From the NCBI RefSeq assembly GCF_029626265.1, contig NZ_JARUBN010000001.1, positions 372,001-436,000 on the forward strand: a stretch of DNA of 64,000 nt, written 5' to 3'. The position numbers and the translations under genes were made by a program. Within the stretch, counting starts at the first letter, position 1. Every line of letters begins with the position of its first letter. The notes below the pieces were generated by a model. The model worked only from the letters and a program-made list of their open reading frames with translations. It had not been told where the DNA came from and made no database searches. The stretch is from Micromonospora sp. WMMD1102. Lineage in GTDB: Bacteria > Actinomycetota > Actinomycetes > Mycobacteriales > Micromonosporaceae. This document shows, one piece after another, positions 45,023-54,344 of the stretch.

Positions 45023-45443
45023 TGTCGGTCGCACCTGCCTGGGAAGTCGGGGGTCGCGTCAGGCCGTGTGGGGGGTCGTATCAGGCTCCGTGACTGGATA
45101 CCTCCTGTCAACGACGGATCAGCAGCCGGACACAGCCCGGTTTTCGTGACATCCCAGCCGGGTGCCCCGACCGGTCCGTCCGCCGGGCACCACCGGTCGG
45201 AATGTCGGCTGTGGCCGGCCGCGAATGTCACGCGTCGTCGGACGGCACCGTCCGTGCGCCGAACGGTCGTCCACGCAACACCTCGAACGGGCGTCGATCC
45301 GCTGCCCCGGACCCGTCGATCCGCTGCCCCGGACGGGTGTCGATCCGCTGCCGCGCCGGTCGGCCGCCGGGCCGGGGTTCGTCGGGCCGCCGGACCGGTA
45401 CGGCGGGCGGCCCGACGGGTCGGAGTGGGCGACCCGTGCCAGG
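45023..45443. other. divergent intergenic region, kinase / patatin
   Basis: About 420 bp with no convincing gene. It should hold the promoters of both flanking operons and contains the 22-24-bp repeats at 45293-45355. Confidence 0.5.
45293..45355 (+). repeat. 22-24-bp tandem repeat, three copies
   Basis: GTCGATCCGCTGCCCCGGAC-type units start at 45293, 45315 and 45339 (the last ends CCGCG). They lie about 90 bp upstream of the patatin gene. Confidence 0.85.
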
Positions 45444-46289
45444 ATGAACGACATGGTCAGCGGTCCGGTGGCGTTCGTGCTCGGCGGCGGTGGGGTGCTC
45501 GGTGCCGTCGAGGTGGGCATGCTGCGGGCGCTGTTCCGGGCCGGCATCTATCCGGACCTGGTGCTCGGCACCTCGATCGGGGCGGTGAACGGCGCCCTGG
45601 TCGCGGCCGACCCGTCCGAGGCGGTCACCGACCGGCTGGTCCGGCTCTGGGCCTCGCCCGAGGCGAGCGAGGTGTACGGCGACTCCATCGCCCGGCAGCT
45701 GCGCCGGTTCGCCGCCCGGACCCACCTGCACTCGCCGCGCCCGCTGCGCCGGCTGCTGGAGGCCGAACTCGGCGAGCAGACCACCTTCGCCGACCTCAAG
45801 GTGCCGTTCCGGTGCTGTGCGGCGAGCATCGAACGGGCTGCCGAGCACTGGTTCCGCAGCGGCCCGCTGGTGCCGGCGGTGCTCGCCTCGGCGGCCGTGC
45901 CAGGGCTGTTGCCACCGGCCCAGATCGACGGCGAGCACTTCGTCGACGGCGGGATCGTCAACTCGATCCCGATCGGCGAGGCGGTGCAGCTCGGCGCCAG
46001 GCAGATCTTCGTACTCCAGGTCGGCCGGATCGAACGGCCGCTCAGCCCGCCGCGCCGGCCGTGGGAGATCGCCCAGGTGGCCTTCGAGATCGCCCGGCGG
46101 CACCGGTTCGCCCGGGAGATGGCGGCGCTGCCCGACGACGTGGACGTGCACGTGCTGCCGACCGGCGGGCTGGGCCTCCGGGACGACAGCCCGTGGGCGT
46201 ACCGGGACATGGCGGCGGTGGGCCGGCGGATCAGCCGGGCGTACACGGCGTCCCGGCGTTACCTCAGCGAACACCTGGACCCCGGCTGA
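45444..46289 (+). CDS. patatin-like phospholipase
   Basis: A 281-aa lipid hydrolase of the RssA/YlbK type. It shows LGGGGVLGAVEVG (oxyanion hole, about residues 12-24), the nucleophile in GTSIGAVNG, and the dyad aspartate in FVDGGIVNSIP. It probably deacylates phospholipids at the inner membrane face. ATG 45444 is used; ATG 45453, with AGGA eight bases upstream, is equally possible. The acyltransferase gene follows with a TGATG overlap, which suggests a deacylation-reacylation pair for lipid remodelling. Confidence 0.92.
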   Translation: MNDMVSGPVAFVLGGGGVLGAVEVGMLRALFRAGIYPDLVLGTSIGAVNGALVAADPSEAVTDRLVRLWASPEASEVYGDSIARQLRRFAARTHLHSPRPLRRLLEAELGEQTTFADLKVPFRCCAASIERAAEHWFRSGPLVPAVLASAAVPGLLPPAQIDGEHFVDGGIVNSIPIGEAVQLGARQIFVLQVGRIERPLSPPRRPWEIAQVAFEIARRHRFAREMAALPDDVDVHVLPTGGLGLRDDSPWAYRDMAAVGRRISRAYTASRRYLSEHLDPG

Positions 46290-47350
46290 TGCCGCTGCCG
46301 CCGAGATGGGTCCGGCGGGTCGTGCTCGCGCCGGGTACGGTGCTGCTCGCCCTGCTGGTGGTGACGACGCTGCCGGTGTGGCTGATCGTCGCCGCGGCCG
46401 CCTCGCCGCTGGTGCCCGGCTACCTGCGCCCGCTGCGGGTGCTCTGGGTCGGGATCGTCTACCTGGTCTGGGACGCCACCGCGCTGGTGGCGATGTTCGG
46501 GCTCTGGGTCGGCTCGGGTTTCGGCTGGCACAAGCGGTCCCCGGGTTTCCAGCGCGCCCACTACGTACTGGCCGGGTGGTTCCTCACCGCGCTGTTCTGG
46601 CAGGCCCGGTGGACGCTGCGGCTGCGCATCGACGTCGTCGGCACCGACCCGGACACGGCGCTGCCCGGCCGCCCCGAGCTGGTGCTCTGCCGGCACGCCG
46701 GACCCGGCGACTCGTTCATCCTGATCCACGCACTGGTCAACTGGTTCAAGCGGGAACCGAGGATCGTGCTGAAGGACACCCTCCAGTGGGACCCGGCGGT
46801 GGACGTACTCCTCAACCGGCTGCCCAACCGGTTCATCGCGCCGCACCACCGTCGGCCGACCCGGGTCGGGCCGACCGAGCGGGCCGGCCCGCCCCGGGAG
46901 AGCCTGGCCGAACAGATCGGCCACCTGGCCCGCAACCTGGACGAGAACGACGCCTTCGTGATCTTCCCCGAGGGCGGTAACTTCACCCCCAAGCGGCGGC
47001 GCCGCGCCATCGACCTGCTCCGGGCCCGGGGCCTTACCGACATGGCGGAGCGGGCCGAGGCGATGCGGCACGTCGTCGCCCCGCAGCCGGGCGGGGTGAT
47101 CGCCGCGCTGGACGCCGCGCCCGACGCCGGGGTCATCTTCGTCGCGCACACCGGGCTGGACCGGATGCTCACCGGCGCCGACGTGTGGCGGGAACTGCCG
47201 ATGGACAAGCGGATCGTGATGCGGTTCTGGTCGGTGCCGCCGGAGGAGGTGCCGAAGGACCACCAGGAGCGGATCGACTGGCTTTACGACTGGTGGGCCC
47301 GGATCGACGCCTGGGTCGACACGCACCGGGGCGGCACCGATCGGGCGTAG
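46289..47350 (+). CDS. PlsC-like membrane acyltransferase
   Basis: A 353-aa protein with two to three N-terminal membrane segments (about residues 10-35, 45-75 and 90-110). A diverged lysophosphatidate-acyltransferase domain follows: CRHAGPGDSF supplies the H-x4-D motif, then NRLPNRFIAPH and the FPEGGNFTPKRR motif. The glycine-rich HAGPGD version marks a specific actinobacterial subfamily. Its ATG overlaps the patatin stop. It probably reacylates a lysolipid. Confidence 0.9.
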   Translation: MPLPPRWVRRVVLAPGTVLLALLVVTTLPVWLIVAAAASPLVPGYLRPLRVLWVGIVYLVWDATALVAMFGLWVGSGFGWHKRSPGFQRAHYVLAGWFLTALFWQARWTLRLRIDVVGTDPDTALPGRPELVLCRHAGPGDSFILIHALVNWFKREPRIVLKDTLQWDPAVDVLLNRLPNRFIAPHHRRPTRVGPTERAGPPRESLAEQIGHLARNLDENDAFVIFPEGGNFTPKRRRRAIDLLRARGLTDMAERAEAMRHVVAPQPGGVIAALDAAPDAGVIFVAHTGLDRMLTGADVWRELPMDKRIVMRFWSVPPEEVPKDHQERIDWLYDWWARIDAWVDTHRGGTDRA

Positions 47351-47360
47351 GGTGCGCGGC

Positions 47361-47681
47361 GTGGACCAGATCTGCATCGTGACCACGGTGGTGGACGCGC
47401 GGGCGGTCGCCGACGTACTCGCCGCCGCCGCGGTCGCCGGCCGGCTCGCCGCGTGCGCTCAGGTGACCGGCCCGGTGGACAGCACCTACTGGTGGGAGTC
47501 GCGGATGGAGACCACCCGGGAGTGGACTGTCGTCTTCAAGACCGCCCCGGACCGGATGGAGGCGCTGGTCGACCAGGTGCGGGCGGCGCACCCGTACGAG
47601 GTGCCGGAGGTGCTGGTGACCTGGGTGCAGGGTGGCAACCCGGACTACTCGACCTGGCTGCACGAGCAGACCCGTCCCTGA
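47361..47681 (+). CDS. cutA: CutA-like divalent-cation tolerance protein
   Basis: A 106-aa small ferredoxin-like protein of the CutA1 family: ICIVTTVVDARAVADVLA at the N-terminus, RLAACAQVTGPVDSTYWW, and the C-terminal AAHPYEVPEVLVTWV and YSTWL motifs. CutA forms very stable trimers; its physiological role is still unclear. GTG at 47361 (TAGGGTG upstream) is preferred over GTG at 47352. It starts 10 bp after the acyltransferase stop and may share its transcript. Confidence 0.93.
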   Translation: MDQICIVTTVVDARAVADVLAAAAVAGRLAACAQVTGPVDSTYWWESRMETTREWTVVFKTAPDRMEALVDQVRAAHPYEVPEVLVTWVQGGNPDYSTWLHEQTRP

Positions 47682-47812
47682 CCGGGCACGGACCGCCGGC
47701 TGGCCGGCCAGGGGCGCCGGAGGATCGTCGGCCCGGCCGGGTCCGGACACCCAACCCGGAGTAGGTACGCGCACTCTGCCGACCGGTTGGCCACGGGTAC
47801 GAACATGGCACC

Positions 47813-50800
47813 GTGACCGCGTCCGTGAACCCGAACCCGAACCCGACCGCGTACCCCTGTCCGGTGTGCGGTGCCGGTGCCGACCTGGCGACCGGCTGTC
47901 CCGGCTGCGGCCGGGGACCCGATCCGGCCGCCGCCGAGGTGGTCCGGCTCGGTGCGGAGATCACCGCGCTGGCCGGGCGGGTGGAGCAGGCGCGGCGGGC
48001 GTACCTCGGACTGGACGCCACCCTGTGGCAGCTCCGGCGGCGCCGCGACACGCTGGCCGAGCAGGTCCGGGCGGCGGCGGCCGTCGCCGTGCGGGTCCCG
48101 GTGAAGAGCTTCCCCGGCGCACCGGCGGCCACCTTCGGCCCCGCCGGCACGCCGGCCCCGCAGGCTTCCGCACCGGTACGCCCGGAAGCCTCCACCCGGA
48201 CCGTGCAGAACCTGCTCTTCATCCTCGGCGGGCTGCTGGTCGGCACGGCGGCGGTCGTCTTCACGGTGGTCGCCTGGGCGGCGGTCGGGACCGGCGGTCG
48301 GGCCCTGATCCTCGGTGTGCTGACCGCGCTGGCCCTGGCGGCTCCCCTGCTCGCCCGGCGGCGCGGGCTCACCGCCACCGCCGAGACGTTCGCGGCGATC
48401 GGCCTGCTCCTGGTGGTGCTCGACGGGTACGCCGGCTGGGCCGTCGACCTGTTCGGCGTGGCAGGCTGGCCCAGGGTCCGGTACGCGGCACTGGTGCTCG
48501 GGGTCGGCGCGGTGGTGGCGGGGGGTTACCACCGATTGACCCGGCTCGCCGCGCCCGCGTTCGCCGGACTGCTGCTGCTCCAGCCGGTCGTGCCGCTGCT
48601 CGCCTACGACGCGGGCTTCGGCGCGGCCGGCTGGACTGTGGCGCTGGCCGTACTGGCGGCCGTCAACCTGACACTGACCCGGGGGCGGGACGGCGACGGA
48701 CCGGCGGACCCGGTGACCGTGGTCCGCCGGTCCGTCGCCTGGGTCGGATACGGAGTGGCCGGTCTCGCCTCGGCGCTCTGCGGGACGCTGGCCGTGGTCA
48801 CCGCCGACGGCCCGCTCGCGGTACTCGCCGGTGTTCCGCTGCTGGTGGCGGCCCTGCTGCCGATCGCCGGAGCCGTGCGGCTGCGCAGCACCGCCGCCGG
48901 AGCCGGCGCGGCGGCCCTCTTCGTCGTGGTACTGGCGGTGGCGCTGGTCCGGGCCGCCGCCGAGGCATCCTGGCCGCTGCTCCTCCCAGCCGCCGTGATC
49001 GTCGCGCTGCTCGCCGCCGCCGTCACGGCCACCGCCCGGCTGCTGCCGGCCGGCATCCGGATCGGTCCCCGGGCCGGCGGGCTGGTGGTGGCCGGCGCCC
49101 TGGCGCTGCTGACCGGCTCGATGGCGCTGGTGGTCGGGCTGGCCGTGGCGGCACGCTCGCAACCGGCCTGGCGGGCCGAGCTGACCGCCCGGTCCGGCCC
49201 GTTCGACTGGCAGCTTCCGGTGGCGCTGCTGCTGGCGGCCGGGGCGCTGGCCCTGCTGGGCCGGCGGCGGAACCGCCCGGTTGTCGCGATCGCCGCCGCG
49301 ACCCTCACCGTGCTGGCGGCGCCGGCCGGGCTGGCCCTGCCCTGGTGGCTGGTCGCCACCCTTGACCTGGTGGCGGCCGGCGTCCTCGCGCTGGCCGCCG
49401 GGTGGCCGCACCGCGGCCCGCGCCCGGTGCTGCCGGCGGCGGTCGCCGCGCTGCCACTGGCCGGGCACGCCCTGCTGGTCGGCCTGGCCCGGCCGGCGGG
49501 TGCCGCCGCCGTCTGCGGCGCGCTGGTACTGCTCGGCGCCGCGGTCGCACTGGCCGCCCTCCGCCAGCCCACCCCGGCCACGCCTCCGACCGCCGACGCC
49601 GCTGCTCCGGCCGTCGGTGGTACGGCGGTGCCCGCTGGGGCGGCGCTGCGCCGGGTGGTCGGCGGGACCGGGCTGGCGGTGGCGGTACTCGCCGCTCCGG
49701 CGACCGTCCTGCTCGGACTCTTCGCCGCCGGGGTGCCGCCGTGGTGGCAGGCGCGGGCCGTGCTCGCCGCTGCCGTACTGCTCGCCGCCGGGTTGGTGCC
49801 GGTGCGCCGGGCGGCCCCGCACTACCGGCCGTACGCCAACGCCGCGCTGTCGACCGTCGCGCTCGCCGTCGGCCTGGCACCGGGACTGCCCGGGGTCGGC
49901 GAGCCGGCTGGCCCGTACGCCGCCGGGGCGCTGCTGCTCACTCTCGGCGTCTGGTTGGCGGGGCGGGGTCGGCCGACGCGGTCGGCCGGTCCGGAGCAGT
50001 GGCCCAGGGCAACCGGGGTACCGGCACTGTTCTCCGGGGCGGTGCTGCTCGTCCGGGCCGCCGTGGTGGCGGTACCGGCGGTGCTGGTCGTGCTGGTCGC
50101 CCCGTACGCCTGGTTGGGCCGGATCTGGTCGGGCCCGCCGGCCGGGGTCGGACTTCACCCGGTCGGCACCGGTCCGGTCGACTGGCGGCTGGACGCGGCC
50201 GACGTGCTGACCCTGCTGCTGCTCACCGTCGCGGCGGCGGTCGCCGGCTGGGCACGCGGGCGGACCGTCCGGGCTGCGACGCTGGCGGCGGCTCCGCTCG
50301 CGGCCGGCACGGCACTGGTCGGGCTCGCGGTCGCCGGGGCGCCGTGGCCGGTCGTACCCGCGTCCAGCCTGCTCGCCGGGGCCGCCGGCCTGCTCGCGCT
50401 GGCGCTGCGGCCCGGCACCGCCCCCGCCGTGGCATCGGGGGGCGGCACAGCGTCCGCCGTGGCGCCGGAGGGCGGGGCCGCGTCCGTCGCGGCAACAGCG
50501 GACAGCACTGCTTCCGCTGCGGCACCAGCGGGCGGCACTGCGTCCGGCTCGGCGGCAGGGGGCGGCACTGCGTCCGGCTGGGCAACAGGGGGCGGGGCCG
50601 CGCCTGGCGTGGTGCCGGGTGGTGGTGTCGGGTGGCGGCTCTGGCTGGTACCGGTGGGGGTCGCCTTCGTGGCGGCGGGCCTGGCCGGGCTGCTGCCGAC
50701 CCGTGCCGGCACGCTCGGCGGGCTGGCGCTGGTCGGCGTGGCCGGACTGGCCGCCGGAGCGCGCGGCGGCACCTCGGCGGCGCGGGTGGCGGGGTGGCTG

Positions 50801-51751
50801 ACCGGGGTCGCCGGCACGGCGTCGCTGGCTGCCACCGCCACGGTCGCCGCAGACCTGCCGCTGCGGCTCACCGCCCTGGCGGTGCTCGGCGTCGCCGCCC
50901 TGGCCCTGGCCCTGGCGACCCTGCTGGCCGGCCCTCTCACCGGCGCCCCACTTCCGGCTGGCACCCCGGGCGGGGCAGGCACGTCGGCTCCGGCTGGCAC
51001 GTCGGGCGGGGCTGGGACGTCGGTCCCGGCTGGCAGGTCGGTGCCGGCTGGTGGTCGACGGCGGTGGGGGGCCCGGGGGCCGGAGCGGCGGGGCGAGGCG
51101 GCGGCCGTCGAGGTGGCCAGTCATGTCACCGCCGCGATCGCGCTGCTGCTGACCGTCGGTGAGATCCGGTACGCGGCGGCGGTCTGCACGCTCTGGGGGG
51201 TGGCACTGGGACTGCGTGCCCTGCGGCCGGGCGAGCCGGCGCCGCACCGCTGGGCTCGGGCGGCAGCGGCGGGTGGTGCCGAACTGGTCGCCGCCTGGCT
51301 GCTGTTCGCCTCGGCCCGGGTGGCGCTGGTCGAGGCGTACACGCTGCCGGCGGCGGTGCTGGGAGTGCTGGCCGGCTGGCTGGCGCTGCGGGCCTGGCCG
51401 GCGCTGAGCAGCTGGGTCGCGTACGGGCCGGGGCTCGGTGCCGCACTGCTGCCGAGCCTGGTCTCGGTCGTGGTCGCCGCCGACCAGCCGTGGCGACGGC
51501 TGCTGCTCGGTGCCGGCGCGCTGGCGGCGGTACTTGTCGGTGCCCGGTGGCGGCGGCAGGCGCCGGTGCTGCTCGGCGGTGCCGTACTTGCCGTACTGGC
51601 CGTGCGGGAGATGGTCGACGTCTGGGACCTGCTGCCCCGGTGGATCTTCCTGGCCGTCGGTGGCTTCGCGTTGATCGGTCTGGCGATGACGTACGAGCGG
51701 CGGCGCCGGGACCTGCGCCGGCTACGCGCGGCGGTACACCGGATGAGCTGA
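47813..51751 (+). CDS. giant polytopic membrane protein, SCO7613-like
   Basis: A 1312-aa protein. It starts with a zinc ribbon (CPVCGAG, CPGCGRG; about residues 16-35) and a coiled-coil segment (about 42-90). From about residue 135 nearly everything is hydrophobic, with roughly 30 or more predicted membrane helices joined by Gly/Ala/Pro-rich linkers. Around residues 870-940 a low-complexity stretch repeats GGTAS-type units. It matches a family I recall as 'SCO7613 C-terminal domain-containing membrane protein'. No function is known. The continuous frame with strong third-position GC argues for a single gene. Confidence 0.87.
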   Translation: MTASVNPNPNPTAYPCPVCGAGADLATGCPGCGRGPDPAAAEVVRLGAEITALAGRVEQARRAYLGLDATLWQLRRRRDTLAEQVRAAAAVAVRVPVKSFPGAPAATFGPAGTPAPQASAPVRPEASTRTVQNLLFILGGLLVGTAAVVFTVVAWAAVGTGGRALILGVLTALALAAPLLARRRGLTATAETFAAIGLLLVVLDGYAGWAVDLFGVAGWPRVRYAALVLGVGAVVAGGYHRLTRLAAPAFAGLLLLQPVVPLLAYDAGFGAAGWTVALAVLAAVNLTLTRGRDGDGPADPVTVVRRSVAWVGYGVAGLASALCGTLAVVTADGPLAVLAGVPLLVAALLPIAGAVRLRSTAAGAGAAALFVVVLAVALVRAAAEASWPLLLPAAVIVALLAAAVTATARLLPAGIRIGPRAGGLVVAGALALLTGSMALVVGLAVAARSQPAWRAELTARSGPFDWQLPVALLLAAGALALLGRRRNRPVVAIAAATLTVLAAPAGLALPWWLVATLDLVAAGVLALAAGWPHRGPRPVLPAAVAALPLAGHALLVGLARPAGAAAVCGALVLLGAAVALAALRQPTPATPPTADAAAPAVGGTAVPAGAALRRVVGGTGLAVAVLAAPATVLLGLFAAGVPPWWQARAVLAAAVLLAAGLVPVRRAAPHYRPYANAALSTVALAVGLAPGLPGVGEPAGPYAAGALLLTLGVWLAGRGRPTRSAGPEQWPRATGVPALFSGAVLLVRAAVVAVPAVLVVLVAPYAWLGRIWSGPPAGVGLHPVGTGPVDWRLDAADVLTLLLLTVAAAVAGWARGRTVRAATLAAAPLAAGTALVGLAVAGAPWPVVPASSLLAGAAGLLALALRPGTAPAVASGGGTASAVAPEGGAASVAATADSTASAAAPAGGTASGSAAGGGTASGWATGGGAAPGVVPGGGVGWRLWLVPVGVAFVAAGLAGLLPTRAGTLGGLALVGVAGLAAGARGGTSAARVAGWLTGVAGTASLAATATVAADLPLRLTALAVLGVAALALALATLLAGPLTGAPLPAGTPGGAGTSAPAGTSGGAGTSVPAGRSVPAGGRRRWGARGPERRGEAAAVEVASHVTAAIALLLTVGEIRYAAAVCTLWGVALGLRALRPGEPAPHRWARAAAAGGAELVAAWLLFASARVALVEAYTLPAAVLGVLAGWLALRAWPALSSWVAYGPGLGAALLPSLVSVVVAADQPWRRLLLGAGALAAVLVGARWRRQAPVLLGGAVLAVLAVREMVDVWDLLPRWIFLAVGGFALIGLAMTYERRRRDLRRLRAAVHRMS

Positions 51752-51813
51752 CCAGATCGCCCGCCCGATCGCCCGCCGGAGGGGAGGGGAAGGGCAGCGG
51801 AGTTCGACTCCCT

Positions 51814-51846
51814 ATCCTGGGTGGTGGTGCTACCACCACCCCGGAT
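51814..51846 (+). other. 10+4-bp stem-loop between SCO7613-like and desaturase genes
   Basis: GGGTGGTGGT (51819-51828) pairs with ACCACCACCC (51832-51841) around GCT. After one mismatch ATCC (51814-51817) pairs with GGAT (51843-51846). It lies 62 bp past the membrane-protein stop and 100 bp before the desaturase start. It could be a terminator or a leader element. Confidence 0.7.
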
Positions 51847-51946
51847 ACGGGGGTTGTCGGGGTTACTGAGTGCAAGCGTCGCCCGGAGACTTGGAGATCA
51901 GCGCTCCGCCGACCGGCGGGCGAAGGGCGACGTGGGGAGCTTGCAG

Positions 51947-53008
51947 ATGGCGGTAACCGCTGCCGTGGACGCACCGGGGTCGCGTCGAGGAAGTGACTAC
52001 TCACGGTTATCTCGACGGATCAGTGCGGCCGGTTTGATGGAACGCCGCACCGGCTGGTACGTCGCCCGGATCGCGCTCACCGTCGGGCTCTTCGTCGCCG
52101 GATGGGTCGGCTTCGCCCTCGTCGGCGACTCGTGGTGGCAGATCGGGGTGGCGGTCTTCCTGGCCGGAGCCACCACCCAGGTCGCCTTCCTCGGCCACGA
52201 TGCCGGGCACCGGCAGATGTTCCGGCACCGGCGGGCCAGCGAGGTGGCCGGGCTGCTTGCCGGCAACCTGGCGGTCGGGCTCAGCTACGGCTGGTGGATC
52301 GACAAGCACAACCGGCACCACGCCAACCCGAACCACTCGGAGGAGGACCCGGACGTCGGGGCGGGCGCGCTGGTCTGGACCGAGGAGCAGGCGCAGGCCA
52401 CCCGGGGCTTCGGGCGGTGGCTGGCCCAGCGTCAGGCGTACCTGTTCTTCCCGATGCTGCTGCTGGAAGGGCTGGCGCTGCACGTCTCCAGCGTGCGGGC
52501 ACTGACCGACGGTACGCCGATCCGGCGCCGCCGGGCCGAGGCGGTACTGCTGGCACTGCACGCTGTCGGCTACCTCGGTGCGCTGTTCACCGTGCTCTCC
52601 CCCGGGAAGGCGCTGGTCTTCCTCGCCGTCCACCAGGGGCTCTGGGGGCTCTACATGGGGTGCTCGTTCGCGCCCAACCACAAGGGCATGCCGGTGCTGA
52701 CCGCCGAAGACGACCTCGACTTCCTGCGCAAGCAGGTGTTGACCTCGCGCAACGTCCGGGGCGGGGTGATGGTCGACTTCGCGCTGGGCGGCCTCAACTA
52801 CCAGATCGAGCACCACCTGTTCCCGAGCATGCCCCGGGTGAACCTGCGCCGGGCCCAGCCGATCGTCGAGCGGTACTGCGCAGAGCACGGCATCCCGTAC
52901 GAGCAGACCGGGCTCTTCGCCTCGTACCGGCAGGCGCTGGGACACCTGCACGAGGTCGGTGCCCCGCTGCGCCGGCAGGACAACCCGCCGGCCGGGGCGG
53001 CCCGCTGA
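51947..53008 (+). CDS. fatty acid desaturase (acyl-lipid type)
   Basis: A 353-aa membrane di-iron enzyme with the three histidine boxes of the FA_desaturase family: HDAGH, HNRHH and QIEHHLFP, set between four membrane helices. It introduces double bonds into acyl chains using O2 and ferredoxin. ATG at 51947 is chosen with GGGGAG eight bases upstream. The regiospecificity (delta-6- or delta-9-like) cannot be read. It fits the lipid-remodelling theme of the preceding patatin/acyltransferase genes. Confidence 0.95.
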   Translation: MAVTAAVDAPGSRRGSDYSRLSRRISAAGLMERRTGWYVARIALTVGLFVAGWVGFALVGDSWWQIGVAVFLAGATTQVAFLGHDAGHRQMFRHRRASEVAGLLAGNLAVGLSYGWWIDKHNRHHANPNHSEEDPDVGAGALVWTEEQAQATRGFGRWLAQRQAYLFFPMLLLEGLALHVSSVRALTDGTPIRRRRAEAVLLALHAVGYLGALFTVLSPGKALVFLAVHQGLWGLYMGCSFAPNHKGMPVLTAEDDLDFLRKQVLTSRNVRGGVMVDFALGGLNYQIEHHLFPSMPRVNLRRAQPIVERYCAEHGIPYEQTGLFASYRQALGHLHEVGAPLRRQDNPPAGAAR

Positions 53009-53030
53009 CCGGTGGGTCGAGGACTCCCGG

Positions 53031-53816
53031 TCACACCTCCAGGCGGTCGGCCAGCGATCCCGGCAGTTCGGTGACGTCGGCGGGGGCGGGACGCTCGGCG
53101 TCCACCCCACCGTCCGACCTGCTGTAGCCGTACGTGATCCTGCCATGTTCCGGCAGCACGCTCGGTACGTCGATGCTGATCTCGTGCAGATCGCCACCGC
53201 GACTCGTCCGAGCGCTGAACGGGACTGCTCGGGCCAGCGGGCCGAGTTCGTCGAGCACCCCGCGGTTCAGGGTGCGCGACCGGGTCAGGTCCATCATCCC
53301 GACGTAGTCGTGCCCGCCCTTGCGCGTCGCCGAGACGACGCAGCCGGCGAGGTCGGCCGCGCCGCTGTGGTCGGCGCCGCGGAACAGGTGCAGCGGGCTG
53401 CCCGCCGGCAGGTCCGACACCCGGCTGTGCATCCACTTCTTCCCGGCGCCGGGCAGGTCGGGCATCCGCAGGTACACGTCGGTGTCGATCTGGATCAGGT
53501 CGGCCCGGACCACCTCCTCGCCCGGCCCCTCGATGCTGATGCTCATGGTGCCCTTCCGGGCGGCCGGGTCCAGCCTGGTGTCGGTCACGACTCCCGGGGC
53601 CCGCATGACGACGGTGATGACGCCCTGGTTCGTCTTCGCGGCCGCGTCCGCGAGCTTCTCCGTCGGGCTGGCCTGGGCCGGCGTGGACGTCGCCGGTCCA
53701 GGCGGCGCGGCCCGGTCGACCGGGCGGGTGCCGATGCCGCAGCCCGCGGCCGGGAGGCTCATCGCGGCGGTGAGGACGAACACCGGGACCGCTGACCGCG
53801 CAGTGCGCACCTGCAT
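53031..53816 (-). CDS. LppX/LprAFG-like lipoprotein
   Basis: A 261-aa lipoprotein. The signal ends in PAAGC (cysteine near residue 26), then comes a Pro/Ala/Thr spacer and a domain starting TEKLADAAAKTNQGVITVVM with repeating beta strands and ADLIQIDTDVYLRM, the pattern of the LolA/LppX-like lipid-carrier fold of actinobacteria. The C-terminus carries DVTELPGSLADRLEV. ATG at 53816 has GGAAGGA upstream. It is convergent with the desaturase gene, 22 bp apart. A role in lipid binding outside the membrane is inferred from the fold. Confidence 0.82.
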   Translation of the reverse strand: MQVRTARSAVPVFVLTAAMSLPAAGCGIGTRPVDRAAPPGPATSTPAQASPTEKLADAAAKTNQGVITVVMRAPGVVTDTRLDPAARKGTMSISIEGPGEEVVRADLIQIDTDVYLRMPDLPGAGKKWMHSRVSDLPAGSPLHLFRGADHSGAADLAGCVVSATRKGGHDYVGMMDLTRSRTLNRGVLDELGPLARAVPFSARTSRGGDLHEISIDVPSVLPEHGRITYGYSRSDGGVDAERPAPADVTELPGSLADRLEV

Positions 53817-54050
53817 AGCTTCCTTCCGTCGACGGACTTCCCCGCGTCCCGCTTCCCCGCGACCGGGTCCCGCCGAAACACCCCGCCCGGCGAGAGAACC
53901 GTCCGGTGGTGTCGACCGGGCGGAGGGGGACGCTAATCGTAAGCGTGTCGATGCCCTGTGCGTCGGCCCGGTAGACAAAGGGTCACGGGCACGCCCGCAC
54001 CCGTTCGGGTTGGACAACACGGGAGGGATTCCCGGCGGTAAGGTCTGGCC

Positions 54051-54344
54051 ATGGCAGAGGTGCTGGATGCGGAGGCGGTGCGGACCGAGCTGGCGGCACT
54101 GGACGGCTGGGCCGGCGACCCGGCCGGCATCGCCCGTACCGTCGACCTGCCCACGTTCCGTGACGCGATCGGCGTGGTGGACCGGGTGGCGGTGGTCGCC
54201 GAGGAACTCGACCACCACCCCGACATCGACATCCGATGGCGTACCGCCACCTTCCGCTGTGCGACCCACTCGGTGGGCGGGGTCACCCGACGGGACGTCG
54301 AGCTGGCGCGGCGGATCGACGAGATAGTCCGGGGAGCGGCGTGA
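54051..54344 (+). CDS. 4a-hydroxytetrahydrobiopterin (pterin-4a-carbinolamine) dehydratase
   Basis: A 97-aa single-domain protein. The active-site signature EELDHHPDIDIRW is intact (the HHP triad around residues 54-56), with THSVGGVTRRDVELARRIDEI at the end. The family recycles pterin cofactor but often sits in organisms without aromatic hydroxylases and may have other roles. The downstream FHA gene overlaps its stop (GTGA), suggesting one operon. Confidence 0.95.
   Translation: MAEVLDAEAVRTELAALDGWAGDPAGIARTVDLPTFRDAIGVVDRVAVVAEELDHHPDIDIRWRTATFRCATHSVGGVTRRDVELARRIDEIVRGAA

Noticed and set aside
47645..51247. 1200-codon minus-strand open frame opposite the giant membrane protein gene
   Set aside because: Low-complexity Arg/Gly/Gln translation with no recognisable motif; it is a shadow of the real plus-strand gene.
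51800..51846. tRNA-like GTTCGACTC arm near 51802-51810
   Set aside because: The flanking bases do not pair as a T-stem, and no acceptor stem or anticodon arm could be assembled.
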